A DNA stretch of 64,000 nt from Kutzneria chonburiensis (GTDB lineage: Bacteria; Actinomycetota; Actinomycetes; Mycobacteriales; Pseudonocardiaceae). The translations under genes were made by a program, and so were the position numbers. Positions 47,518 to 55,211 of this stretch are shown here, piece by piece (the first letter of the stretch is position 1; every line of letters starts with the position of its first letter). The notes beneath the pieces are model-generated. The model was not told the origin of the DNA. It ran no database searches and worked only from the letters and a program-made list of their open reading frames with translations. The stretch lies in the NCBI RefSeq assembly GCF_028622115.1, contig NZ_CP097263.1, forward strand, positions 1,178,001-1,242,000, written 5' to 3'.

Positions 47518-48042
47518 GTGGGCACGAGGACCGAGCGCAACAAGACCAATCCCGACCTGGGCATACTGTCGGCCCGGCTGCTGTTCGGCATCCAGCAGGA
47601 GCTGTTCGGCACCTTGGCCGCGCAGGGCTTCGACGACCTCCAACCGCGGCATGGTGCCGTGCTGGCCTACCTTGACGTGGACGGCGTGCGGGCCACCGAC
47701 CTTTCCCGGCTGTCCGGCCAGCACAAGCAGGTCATCGGCACCATCATCGACGAGTTGGAAGCGCTGGGCTACGTGCACCGCCAGCCCGACCCGGCCGACC
47801 GGCGGGCCAAGCTGGTGTGCCCCACCGAGCGCGGGCTGGCCCAGCAGCGGGCGGCCGACAAGATCATGACCGCCATCCAGGACCGGCACGCCCGCCGCCT
47901 CGGTCGCGAGGCCTACGCCCAGTTCAAGTCGGCCTTCATCGACGTGACCGACCACCAGCGCCGCCGCCAAACCCCTGAACCCCCGCGAGTCCCGCCCAGC
48001 GTCACACCGAAAGCACGAAACGGATTCAGCATTTCGGTGTGA
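47518..48042 (+). CDS. MarR-family regulator
   Basis: 174 residues from GTG 47518, which has GGGAGG upstream; ATG 47482 would add 12 residues. Winged-helix core: LSARLLFGIQQELFGTLAAQ, DDLQPRHGAVLAYLDVDGVR, TDLSRLSGQHKQVIGTIIDE, LEALGYVHRQPDPADRRAKL (the wing with DPxDRRxK). The C-terminus is long and basic, and its last 20 codons are part of the nested hairpin shared with the convergent LuxR gene, so the tail may be an artefact of that element. Ligand and targets unknown. Confidence 0.9.
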   Translation: MGTRTERNKTNPDLGILSARLLFGIQQELFGTLAAQGFDDLQPRHGAVLAYLDVDGVRATDLSRLSGQHKQVIGTIIDELEALGYVHRQPDPADRRAKLVCPTERGLAQQRAADKIMTAIQDRHARRLGREAYAQFKSAFIDVTDHQRRRQTPEPPRVPPSVTPKARNGFSISV

Positions 48043-48066
48043 CGGTAAGCGGGACTCGCGGGGGTT
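47978..48066. terminator. Nested double hairpin spanning both convergent stop codons
   Basis: Outer arms are a perfect 18-bp pair, AACCCCCGCGAGTCCCGC (47978-47995) with GCGGGACTCGCGGGGGTT (48049-48066). Inner arms are a perfect 12-bp pair, GTCACACCGAAA (48001-48012) with TTTCGGTGTGAC (48032-48043). The element contains the MarR stop (48040-48042) and touches the LuxR stop (48065-48067). It would work as a two-way terminator; the length and perfection also suit an inserted palindromic element. Confidence 0.75.
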
Positions 48067-48676
48067 AGATCAGGTTGGTCTGGAGGGCGTGGGCGACGAT
48101 GTGCGCGCGGTTGCGGGCGTGGTAGCGCTGCAACAGATCCCGCACCAACCGCTTCACGGTGTGGTTGGAGCAGTGCAGTTCCCGGGCGATCGTCGCGGTG
48201 TCGGCCCCGTCCGCCAACAGGTTCAGCAGCCGCACCTCACGTGAGTCCAGGCCGCGCGGGCGGGGGGACTGCCGGCGCAGATCGGACAGCAGCCGGTCCA
48301 GATGCATGGCCGCGGGCTCACCCCGCTCGGCGGCGACAACGTGCAGCATTGCCGCGATGCCTTGGGTTGTCGCGTCCCGCCGGGGCACCAACCGAACCGG
48401 TCCGGACGCCATCTCGGCCGCCAGCGGCTGGCCCAGCACCGTCTCCGTGACGACGAGAACCGCGGGCCTGCGGCGGGAATCGGCGGCGAACACCAGGTTC
48501 GAGGCGATCTCCTCGGTCAGGTCCATGGTCACCGCCAGCAGGGCGTCGGCCTGCTCCGGCGCGGTCGCGGCGTGGCGCAGCCGCGCCCCGGCGGCGGCGA
48601 TCCCCTCCGCGGCCAGGACATCGTCCCCGAACATCGAGAAACACACCGTCGGCACGGCCTGCAGTGCGGTGTCCAT
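48065..48676 (-). CDS. Orphan LuxR/NarL-type regulator
   Basis: 203 residues from ATG 48676. Residues 1-125 take the shape of a receiver (VTMDLTEEIASNLVFAADS, AVLVVTETVLGQPLAAEM, GPVRLVPRRDATTQGIAAML) but lack the phosphorylated Asp pocket, so it is a pseudo-receiver. C-terminal LuxR helix-turn-helix: LDSREVRLLNLLADGADTAT, ARELHCSNHTVKRLVRDLLQ, RAHIVAHAL. No sensor kinase nearby. Paralogue of the product of 52831-53482, with a 20-bp identical sequence upstream of both genes. Confidence 0.88.
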   Translation of the reverse strand: MDTALQAVPTVCFSMFGDDVLAAEGIAAAGARLRHAATAPEQADALLAVTMDLTEEIASNLVFAADSRRRPAVLVVTETVLGQPLAAEMASGPVRLVPRRDATTQGIAAMLHVVAAERGEPAAMHLDRLLSDLRRQSPRPRGLDSREVRLLNLLADGADTATIARELHCSNHTVKRLVRDLLQRYHARNRAHIVAHALQTNLI

Positions 48677-48728
48677 CGCGCCCTCACCAGTCCTTCCCAG
48701 CGAACGCCATCGACGCTAGCCGCCGGAA

Positions 48729-48748
48729 CTGACGAACGAGTGACCGTG
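48729..48748. promoter_or_regulatory. 20-bp element shared with 53505-53524, copy 1
   Basis: ACTGACGAACGAGTGACCGT, 53 bp upstream of the LuxR-type gene at 48676. The identical 20-mer is found 23 bp upstream of its paralogue at 53482. It contains TGAC repeats (TGACGAACGAGTGACC) and is likely a promoter or operator. Confidence 0.6.
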
Positions 48749-48848
48749 GTGCGCCGGGCGGATCGGATCGCCTACCCGTTGGTAGTGCGCACTGTTGCGT
48801 GCCGTCGCGGCTGTGGCCTGATCGGTGTCAGGACACGGGAGGACGCCG

Positions 48849-49259
48849 ATGGAGGCGGTCGAACAGCCGTCCGGTCTGGACGTGCTGCGCACGACGTCGT
48901 GCCCGCCGCTGCCGGCGGGCGGCGAACCGCGCTGGGTGTGTGTTGAGGAGGGCGACGTGGTCATCGCGACCGAACTGCGGCGTGCTCCGGCGATGGCCGG
49001 GCTGCTGGAAGCGGTGCTGGGCTTCGCCGTCCGCAGCACGCTCCGGCCCGGCGGCGACTTCGCCATGCTCGACCTGCGGGTCAGCTACGTGCGCCCGGCG
49101 AGCCGGGCGCAGGGCGAGGTCTTCGCCCGCGGCTGGGTCCGCGAGTCCTGCCACCAGGTCCGGTTCGCCGAGGCCGACGTCTGCGACGCGGCCGGCGACG
49201 TGCTGGCCACCGCGTCGACCACCTGCCTCGTGGTGTCCCCTGAGGAGAGGACCCGATGA
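48849..49259 (+). CDS. Hot-dog fold thioesterase (PaaI-like)
   Basis: 136 residues from ATG 48849 (GGGAGGA 6 bases upstream). Single hot-dog domain: ATELRRAPAMAGLLEAVLGF, STLRPGGDFAMLDLRVSYVR, PASRAQGEVFARGWVRESCH, EADVCDAAGDVLATASTTCL. DLRVSYVRPA is the classic central strand of PaaI/YbgC-type enzymes. Hydrolyses an acyl-CoA or carrier-bound thioester. The next start (P450) overlaps its stop by 4 bp, so the pair probably acts in one pathway. Confidence 0.82.
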   Translation: MEAVEQPSGLDVLRTTSCPPLPAGGEPRWVCVEEGDVVIATELRRAPAMAGLLEAVLGFAVRSTLRPGGDFAMLDLRVSYVRPASRAQGEVFARGWVRESCHQVRFAEADVCDAAGDVLATASTTCLVVSPEERTR

Positions 49260-50341
49260 ACACCATCCCGTTGCGCCGGCCCGCGCACTGCCCGTTCGAC
49301 CCGCCGGCCGAGTTCGCCCGGCTGCGCCGCGACGAGCCCGTCTCACTGGTCGTGACCCCGGCCGGCACGCAGGCCTGGCTGGTCACCCGGCACGAGGACG
49401 CCCGTGCCGTGCTCGCCGACCCGCGGTTCACCGCCCGCGGCCCGCTCGAGACCCGCGGCGTGATCGACGTCGACGGGCCCGAGCACCGGCGGCTGCGCCA
49501 ACTGCTGATCCCCGAGCTGACCATCCGCCGGGCCGAGGGCTGGCGGCTGCGCGTGCGCAAGGCGGCCGAGGAGCGTTCCGCCGCCCTGGAGTCGCCGGCC
49601 GACCTCGTCGCCGACTACGCCCGGCCGCTGACCGGACGCGTGCTCGGCGAGCTGATCGGCCTGCCGGAGGGCTTCCCGGTCGGGCTGGAGGCGGCGCTGC
49701 TGCGGCCGATGCTGACCGACGTCGTCGACCAGCGCCGCCGCGAGCCCACCACCGACCTGATCTCGGGTCTGCTGCGGCAGGCGGCCGTGATGGCGCAGCC
49801 GCCGTCCACCGCGGAGATGGTCACCCTCGCGATGACCGTGCTGAACGCCGGCTACGAGACCTCGGTCGGCATGCTGACGCTCAGCGCGCTGGTGCTGATG
49901 GACGATCCGCAGCGGGTGGAGTCGCTGACCGAGGGCGAGGTCGCCGTGTCGGTGGCCGTCGAGGAGCTGCTGCGCTACCTGTCCGTGGTCCAGCAGGGCC
50001 TGCCGCGCTACGCCACCGAGGACGTGCGGATCGGCGAGCACCTGGTGCGCCGGGGGGAGTGCGTGATCGTGTCGATCAGCTCGGCCAACCGCGACCCGTC
50101 GGTGTTCCACCACCCGGACGAGCTGCGCCTGGTGCGGCCGACGTCGCGAGCACACCTCGCTTTCGGTTACGGACCGCACCAGTGCCTCGGCAGTCAGCTG
50201 GCCCGTGTGCTCGTGCAGGAGGGCCTGGCCACGTTGTTCGGCCTGCGACCGCAGCTGCGGCTGGCCAAGCCGCGGGCCGAGCTGGTGTTCACGGACCGGT
50301 CGCCGGTGCACGGAGTGCGGTCGCTGCCGGTGATGTGGTGA
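49256..50341 (+). CDS. Cytochrome P450
   Basis: 361 residues from ATG 49256, shorter than the usual 390-410. I-helix AMTVLNAGYETSVGML (AG-ET), K-helix VEELLRYLS (ExxR), and the heme loop HLAFGYGPHQCLGSQLARVL with Cys310. Soluble bacterial class I enzyme needing a ferredoxin and reductase encoded elsewhere. Missing B-C/F-G loop length accounts for the small size. Translationally coupled to the thioesterase and flanked by SARP regulators, so a role in a small specialised-metabolite pathway is likely. Confidence 0.93.
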   Translation: MNTIPLRRPAHCPFDPPAEFARLRRDEPVSLVVTPAGTQAWLVTRHEDARAVLADPRFTARGPLETRGVIDVDGPEHRRLRQLLIPELTIRRAEGWRLRVRKAAEERSAALESPADLVADYARPLTGRVLGELIGLPEGFPVGLEAALLRPMLTDVVDQRRREPTTDLISGLLRQAAVMAQPPSTAEMVTLAMTVLNAGYETSVGMLTLSALVLMDDPQRVESLTEGEVAVSVAVEELLRYLSVVQQGLPRYATEDVRIGEHLVRRGECVIVSISSANRDPSVFHHPDELRLVRPTSRAHLAFGYGPHQCLGSQLARVLVQEGLATLFGLRPQLRLAKPRAELVFTDRSPVHGVRSLPVMW

Positions 50342-50346
50342 GGATG

Positions 50347-50361
50347 GTCAGCGTCGCTGAC
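50347..50361. promoter_or_regulatory. GTCAGCG-T-CGCTGAC palindrome before SARP gene
   Basis: Perfect 7-1-7 inverted repeat, 35 bp upstream of the GTG start of the SARP gene at 50396 and 6 bp after the P450 stop. Could be the operator of the SARP gene or a short terminator. Confidence 0.45.
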
Positions 50362-50395
50362 TGTCCCGTCTCATGACTGTCGTAGAATCCCGGGG

Positions 50396-52717
50396 GTGTT
50401 GACGTTCACGGTGTTCGGCCAGGTGACGGCCGCCCGGGACGGCCACCCCGTTGACCTGGGGCCGCCGCAGCAGCGCGCGGTGCTGGCCCTGCTGCTGGCC
50501 AAGGCGGGCAAGCCGGCCGGCCAGTCCGAGCTGATCGACCTGGTCTGGGGCGAACAGGCCCCGGCCAGTGCGGCCAACCTGGTGCACCGCTATGTCGGTG
50601 CCCTGCGGCGGGTGCTCGAACCCGGGCTGACGGCACGCAGCCAGGGTGAGCTGCTGAGCCGGCAGGCCGGCGGCTACGAGCTGCTGGTCGATCCGGACGC
50701 GTGCGACCTGTCCCGGTTCCGTGCGCTGGTCGCCAAAGCCGGCATGGCCGACGGCCTCGACGAGTACGTCGCCGCGTTGGACCTGGTCCGGGGCCGCTGT
50801 GCCGCCGAAGTCGGCCGCCCGCATCCCGTCTTCGCCGAGGTCGACCACGAGATCGCCGACGTCGCGCGGGCCGCCGCCGACCGGGCGTTGACCCTCGGCA
50901 CGCCCGAGGTCGTGCACGACGCCGTACGCCGGATCGCCTGTTGGCTGCCGTTGGACGAGGCGTTGCACGTACGGCTGATGAAGCTGCTGGTGGCGATGGG
51001 TCGGCCCGGTGTGGCCGAGGACGTCTACCGGGACATCGCGCTGCGGCTCGTCGACCAGCTCGGCATCGACCCCGGCAAGGAGCTGCGGGCCGCGTTGCGC
51101 CTGGCCGACGTTCGCTCCGCCGTGCTCCGGCCGGCCCAGCTGCCGGCCGACGTGCGGTCCTTCGCCGGCCGTGATCGTGAGCTGGCCGAGCTCGACCGAC
51201 TTGCCGACCTGCCCGTGGACATCTTGTCCCTGGACGGCATGCCTGGCGCCGGCAAGTCCACGTTGGCCGTGCATTGGGCGCATCGGCGCAAGCTCCGCTT
51301 TCGCGACGGGCAGCTGTACGTGAACCTGCACCACGGCGGTCCCGACAGCGGCGTGCCGATGCTGCGGTCCTTCTTGCGGGCGCTCGGTCTGCCGGGCGAG
51401 GAGGTGCCGGAATCGTATGACGAGCTGTCGGCCGAGTACCGACGGATGACCGCCGGCAAGCAGCTGCTGGTCGTGGTGGACGGCGCTTGCACCGTCGAGC
51501 AGGTCCGTGGACTCGTGCCGGCGCAGGCCGGTTCGCTCGTGTTGTTGACGCTCAAGCGCCGGCTGCCGGAACTGTCCGAGGTCGGCAAGGTAGGGGTGGT
51601 ATCCGTCGGCATGCTGGACCCCGGCCAGTCCCGGGAACTGTTGGTGCGGCGGCTCGGCGCCGCCCGGGTCGACGCGGAACCCGCTGCCGCCGATCAGATC
51701 GTGCAGGCCTGTGGCGGATTGCCGTTGGCGTTGTCGCTGGTTGCCGCGCGGCTGTTGATGAATCCCGGTTTCACGCTCGCCGCCGTGGTCGAGGACCTGA
51801 CCAGCGTGTTCGGCGGCGGCGGTCTGCGCACCGTGTTCTCGTGGTCGTACGAGCGGCTCGGTCCCACCGCCGCCCGCTTGTTCCGCTTGCTCAGCCTGCA
51901 CCCCTTGGACGGTTTCTCCGCCCCCGTCACCGCCCGGCTGCTCGACGTCGACGCCCCGACCGCCGAGGCCGCGCTGGCCGAGCTCGTCGAGTCGTGGCTG
52001 GTCGACGAGCCGCGCCCCGGCCGCTACCAGGCGCATGAGCTCGTGATGGCCTACGCCGACGACCTCTGCCGTGAGCTCGACTCCGACGACGACCGTGCCG
52101 GGGCGCGGGCGCGCATGGTCGAGCACTACGTGCAGGGCGCGCAGTGGGCGCACGACAGCCTCGCCGCCGACCGTAACGAGCGGGAGGCCGTCGCTTGGTA
52201 CACGCGGGAGTACGAGGTCGTCGAGACGCTCATTCGTGAGGTCGACGAGCCGTGGCGGCTCACCATTCCCATGCAGCGCTTCTACCTGCGGCGGGGGCTG
52301 TTGCAGGATTGGGAGGACAGCGTTCGCTACAGCTTGGCCAAGGCCGTCGAGCCCGGCCCTCGGGCACGGCTCCTGATGGGCCTCGCCGGCGTCGCCCAGT
52401 GCACCGGCCGTTTCGACGAATCCGTGACCCTGTACCGGGAATCCCTCATCGTCGGCAAGGACGTCGACGACCCTCGCCGGGTCGTGATCACCCTCATCGG
52501 CCTCGCCGGCGTCGAGGAATCCCGCGGCGACCGCAAGACCGCCGGCGTGGTGATCGCCGAGGCCATGCAGATCATGGAGACCCGCCTCGGCGTCGGCGGC
52601 GGCCCCATCTCCGAGGACACCCGCACCCTGCTGCGTTACCTGCTCGACGCGGGGGCGGAGATCGGCCTGTTCGAGAGCGAGGTCGTTCGCGCCCGGCTGT
52701 CAGCGGCGTTGGACTAG
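50396..52717 (+). CDS. Second SARP regulator (AfsR-like)
   Basis: 773 residues from GTG 50396. Winged helix about 1-100 (FTVFGQVTAARDGHPVDLGP, AVLALLLAKAGKPAGQSELI, VHRYVGALRRVLEP, GGYELLV), BTAD to about 240 (LHVRLMKLLVAMGRPGVAED, LGIDPGKELRAALRL), NTPase with Walker A SLDGMPGAGKSTLAVHWAH at about 278-296 and Walker B QLLVVVDGACTVEQ, then LACGGLPLALSLVAARLL-type helices and a short TPR tail. Same architecture as the gene at 45010. Probable activator of the adjacent thioesterase-P450 unit or of the next convergent genes. Confidence 0.93.
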   Translation: MLTFTVFGQVTAARDGHPVDLGPPQQRAVLALLLAKAGKPAGQSELIDLVWGEQAPASAANLVHRYVGALRRVLEPGLTARSQGELLSRQAGGYELLVDPDACDLSRFRALVAKAGMADGLDEYVAALDLVRGRCAAEVGRPHPVFAEVDHEIADVARAAADRALTLGTPEVVHDAVRRIACWLPLDEALHVRLMKLLVAMGRPGVAEDVYRDIALRLVDQLGIDPGKELRAALRLADVRSAVLRPAQLPADVRSFAGRDRELAELDRLADLPVDILSLDGMPGAGKSTLAVHWAHRRKLRFRDGQLYVNLHHGGPDSGVPMLRSFLRALGLPGEEVPESYDELSAEYRRMTAGKQLLVVVDGACTVEQVRGLVPAQAGSLVLLTLKRRLPELSEVGKVGVVSVGMLDPGQSRELLVRRLGAARVDAEPAAADQIVQACGGLPLALSLVAARLLMNPGFTLAAVVEDLTSVFGGGGLRTVFSWSYERLGPTAARLFRLLSLHPLDGFSAPVTARLLDVDAPTAEAALAELVESWLVDEPRPGRYQAHELVMAYADDLCRELDSDDDRAGARARMVEHYVQGAQWAHDSLAADRNEREAVAWYTREYEVVETLIREVDEPWRLTIPMQRFYLRRGLLQDWEDSVRYSLAKAVEPGPRARLLMGLAGVAQCTGRFDESVTLYRESLIVGKDVDDPRRVVITLIGLAGVEESRGDRKTAGVVIAEAMQIMETRLGVGGGPISEDTRTLLRYLLDAGAEIGLFESEVVRARLSAALD

Positions 52718-52735
52718 CTCGCGGCCCGGTTGGAG

Positions 52736-52782
52736 CGTCAGTAAGGGCCCTTCCTGACGTTCAACGTCAGTATCGGTCCCTT
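52736..52782. repeat. Palindromic direct repeats between convergent SARP and LuxR genes
   Basis: CGTCAGTAAGGGCCCTT (52736-52752) and CGTCAGTATCGGTCCCTT (52765-52782) are near-identical. CGTCAG...CTGACG and TGACGTT-C-AACGTCA form additional inverted repeats. Probably a two-way terminator, in the 113-bp gap, or a regulator site. Confidence 0.55.
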
Positions 52783-52830
52783 GATCTTGGCGGTGAGGCG
52801 GTTGACAGCTGCCTGGGCGGAAACCGCGGA

Positions 52831-53482
52831 CTAGATGGCGCCGATGCGCAGGGCGTAGGCGACGGCGTGGGCGCGGTTCTGGAGGTTGTGGCGGCTCAAC
52901 AGGTCCTTGAGGATGCGCTTGATCGTGTGCTCCGAATACTTGAGCTCACGGGCGATGTCGGCGTTCTCGGCGCCCTGCGCGACCAGTCGGAGCACCTCGA
53001 CCTCGCGGGCGTCGAGGCCGGCGACGCCGTAGCCGGTGGTGGTGATCAACACCTGGTCGATGTGGCGCAGGTGGTCGACCAGGAGGCGGGCGACGGACGG
53101 GGAGCACGGAGCGGCCCTCGGCGGTGGTGACGAGGGCCTTGGTGATGGTGGCCAGGTCAGTGGATCGCCGTGGCAAGAAGCTGACGACGCCGGCGTGCAG
53201 GCTGCGCAGCAGCTGCCGGCCGCCGAGACGGTCGGCGACCAACAACACGGGGGCGGTGGTGTTGGCGGTGATGTCGGCCAACAGCTCGTCGGTGACCTCG
53301 TTGGTGATGGCCAACAGCACCTCGCCGGGCCCGGCGGCGTCGATGAGGCGGAGCCGGGGGTGGGCGGCGATCGCCTGGGCCACCGCGTCCCGCGTGAGCG
53401 CGTCCTGGACGGCCAAGCGCACCGGGAAGACCGGCTCGGTACGCGGACCGATCGTGGACACGGTCGCGAGTGCGGTGTTCAT
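52831..53482 (-). pseudogene. Second orphan LuxR/NarL-type regulator, one-base frameshift
   Basis: ATG 53482 opens a pseudo-receiver (FPVRLAVQDALTRDAVAQAI, EVLLAITNEVTDELLADITA, APVLLVADRLGGRQLLRSLH). The frame fails after AEGRSVLP in a run of four G (plus strand) at 53099-53102; removing one base joins it to SVARLLVDHLRHIDQVLITT and the LuxR helix-turn-helix (LDAREVEVLRLVAQGAENAD, ARELKYSEHTIKRILKDLLS), 216 residues in all. This is the only one of the window's frameshifts that needs a deletion; an overcalled homopolymer is likely. Paralogue of 48065-48676; both lie convergent to a SARP gene. Confidence 0.83.
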
Positions 53483-53504
53483 GCGGCAAACGGTAGGACC
53501 GTTC

Positions 53505-53524
53505 ACTGACGAACGAGTGACCGT
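53505..53524. promoter_or_regulatory. 20-bp element shared with 48729-48748, copy 2
   Basis: Identical ACTGACGAACGAGTGACCGT, 23 bp upstream of the LuxR-type start at 53482 and 18 bp upstream of the VanY-like ORF start on the other strand, so it may serve both directions. Confidence 0.6.
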
Positions 53525-53541
53525 CGCGGGGTTGTCGGCCA

Positions 53542-54117
53542 GTGCGCACAGAACTGTCACACAAGCCGGCGAGTGTGGAGAGTACCGACTCCTGGGGGTG
53601 CTCGTTGTTCGCTCGTCCGTTGTTCGCCGTGGTCACGGCCGCGCTGCTGGTGTCGGCGTGCGGGACCAGTGCCGCGGCGCCGCTGGGCGACGCCGACGGC
53701 GTGATCGCGGACAGCGTCAGCCCGTTCGACACGGCCAAGGCGGCGATCCACAACCTCGATCCGGCGCTGCTGGCGGCCGTGCAACAGGCGGCGAAGGACG
53801 CGCGGCAGCACGGCATCGACGTGAAGATCACCTCCGGCTGGCGCAGCAAGGCCTACCAACAGCAGCTGCTGGACGACGCGGTGCACAAGTACGGCACGCT
53901 CGAGGCCGCGCGGCAGTACGTGAACACGCCGGACAGGTCGACCCATGTCACGGGCAAGGCCGTGGACATCGGGCCGACCGACGCGGACGACTGGGTGAAC
54001 CGACATGGCACCGACTACGGGCTGTGCCAGGCCTACGCCAACGAGATGTGGCACTTCGAGCTGCTGACCACGCCGGGCGGCCGGTGCCCGGCGCAGCGGC
54101 CGGACGCCGCCGGCTGA
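53542..54117 (+). CDS. D-alanyl-D-alanine carboxypeptidase (VanY-like) lipoprotein
   Basis: 191 residues from GTG 53542, or about 170 from TTG 53605, which fits a signal peptide better (LFARPLFAVVTAALLVSACG; lipobox LVSAC). The peptidase M15 domain shows ITSGWRSKAYQQQLLDDA, RSTHVTGKAVDIGPTDADDW (HxxGxAxD zinc motif) and ANEMWHFELL (catalytic Glu and zinc His). Acts outside the membrane on peptidoglycan stem peptides, trimming the terminal D-Ala. In glycopeptide-making or -resistant actinomycetes VanY contributes to resistance, but no vanHAX genes are here. Confidence 0.88.
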   Translation: MRTELSHKPASVESTDSWGCSLFARPLFAVVTAALLVSACGTSAAAPLGDADGVIADSVSPFDTAKAAIHNLDPALLAAVQQAAKDARQHGIDVKITSGWRSKAYQQQLLDDAVHKYGTLEAARQYVNTPDRSTHVTGKAVDIGPTDADDWVNRHGTDYGLCQAYANEMWHFELLTTPGGRCPAQRPDAAG

Positions 54118-54136
54118 TCAGTCCACTGTGGACGGA

Positions 54137-54415
54137 TCAGCGGCGGCGCCACCACAGGTGCCACACGGCGAGCGCGGGGAAGCCGACGGCTAAGACCGAG
54201 CCGATCGCGACCGTGGCCGGCGAGCCGATGCCCGCGCCGGACACCGCGATCACGATGCCGCTGGCGTGCATGGCCAGGCTGCCGCTGATCAGCGCCGCCG
54301 TCGAGCCGGGCGTCAGCGGCCGCAGCTCGGCCAGCCGGGACAGCTTGGGGTCGGTCTCCGTCAACAGTCGTTCGATCTCCGCGAGCGATCGCAGCTCGTC
54401 GTCACGCAGCGTCAT
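54137..54415 (-). CDS. DUF3040 membrane protein
   Basis: 92 residues from ATG 54415. LRDDELRSLAEIERLLTETD PKLS at the N-terminus is the DUF3040 signature, followed by two hydrophobic helices (about 40-58 and 66-88, VAIGSVLAVGFPALAVWHLW) and an RRR end. Function of the family is unknown; members are small, actinobacterial, and inner-membrane bound. Convergent with the VanY-like gene (19-bp gap). Confidence 0.85.
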   Translation of the reverse strand: MTLRDDELRSLAEIERLLTETDPKLSRLAELRPLTPGSTAALISGSLAMHASGIVIAVSGAGIGSPATVAIGSVLAVGFPALAVWHLWWRRR

Positions 54416-54548
54416 GGCTCCCCCTGCCGGTTGACCGACTGACGCTCTCTATTATTCCAGCCCGAGGCTGCTCTGTCGAACATGTTTTCGAGTCTGCTCC
54501 GTCGTACCTGTGAACGAACGTGTCTTGACGGTGATCGGCAGCCATCGC

Positions 54549-54564
54549 TATGGTCTGAACCACA
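54549..54564. promoter_or_regulatory. DasR-type dre-like site upstream of the LPMO gene
   Basis: TATGGTCTGAACCACA matches the core of the dre consensus (AGTGGTCTAGACCACT, from memory) at 11 of 16 positions, including all of TGGTCT and ACCAC, and lies 80 bp upstream of the LPMO start, a normal distance for a chitin-regulated promoter. Two of the four central positions differ. Confidence 0.45.
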
Positions 54565-54644
54565 TTTTCGTCTCTTTCGTCCCGCTCCCCGCCCCCCTTG
54601 GCGCTCGCGACGCCAGTTCCGGGGCAACCCTGCAAGGAGTCGGC

Positions 54645-55169
54645 ATGAATCTGAACAAAAGGCTGGTCGCTGCCCTCGTGGGCGCGATCGCGGCGCCCCT
54701 GATCGTCGTGATCGGCCCGGCGGCAATCGCCAGCGCCCACGGATACGTCAACGCACCGGCCAGTAGGCAGGCGCAGTGCGCCGCCGGCACGGTGAGCTGC
54801 GGCGACATCAAGTACGAGCCGCAGAGTGTGGAGGGCCCCAAGGGTTTGCGCAGCTGCAACGGCGGCGTTGCCCGGTTCGCGGAGCTCAACGACAACAAGA
54901 AACCGTGGCAGGCGGCCGGTGTCGGCCAGACGGTGACCTTCAACTGGACGTTCACCGCGCGGCATCGCACCGCCAGCTACCAGTACTTCATCGGCAACAC
55001 CAAGATCGCCGAGATCAACGGCAACAACCAGCAGCCGCCGGCGACGGTGTCCCACAAGGTCAGCATGGGCGGCCGCACCGGCCGGATCACCGTGCTCGCC
55101 GTCTGGAACATCGGTGACACGGCCAACGCGTTCTACAGCTGTATCGACCTGAACGTCGGCAAGAGCTAG
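54645..55169 (+). CDS. Lytic polysaccharide monooxygenase (AA10)
   Basis: 174 residues from ATG 54645 (AAGGAG upstream). Signal peptide ends ASA, giving His32 (HGYVNAPASRQAQC) as the mature N-terminus, required for the copper histidine brace; the second brace His is H107 in TFTARHRTASYQYFIG, and AFYSCIDL near the C-terminus carries the axial Phe163. Cys pairs are typical of the fold. Single domain, about 140 mature residues, near the minimum for AA10. Such enzymes cleave crystalline chitin or cellulose oxidatively; with GH18, GH75 and the GlcN/GlcNAc import locus here, chitin is favoured. Confidence 0.93.
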   Translation: MNLNKRLVAALVGAIAAPLIVVIGPAAIASAHGYVNAPASRQAQCAAGTVSCGDIKYEPQSVEGPKGLRSCNGGVARFAELNDNKKPWQAAGVGQTVTFNWTFTARHRTASYQYFIGNTKIAEINGNNQQPPATVSHKVSMGGRTGRITVLAVWNIGDTANAFYSCIDLNVGKS

Positions 55170-55179
55170 CTTTACCGGC

Positions 55180-55210
55180 GGCCCGTCCGTCCGAAATGGA
55201 CGGACGGGCC
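55180..55210. terminator. Perfect 13-bp hairpin between LPMO and TetR genes
   Basis: GGCCCGTCCGTCC (55180-55192) and GGACGGACGGGCC (55198-55210) enclose a 5-nt loop, in the 42-bp gap between two convergent genes, 10 bp after the LPMO stop. Confidence 0.8.
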
Positions 55211-55211
55211 G

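Noticed and set aside
48849-50341. Thioesterase-P450 pair as part of a PKS or NRPS cluster
   Set aside because: No ketosynthase, adenylation or carrier domain occurs in the window; only SARP proximity suggests specialised metabolism.
53542-54117. VanY-like gene as part of a vancomycin-resistance cluster
   Set aside because: No VanH, VanA, VanX or VanRS homologue is in the window; a general peptidoglycan role is enough.
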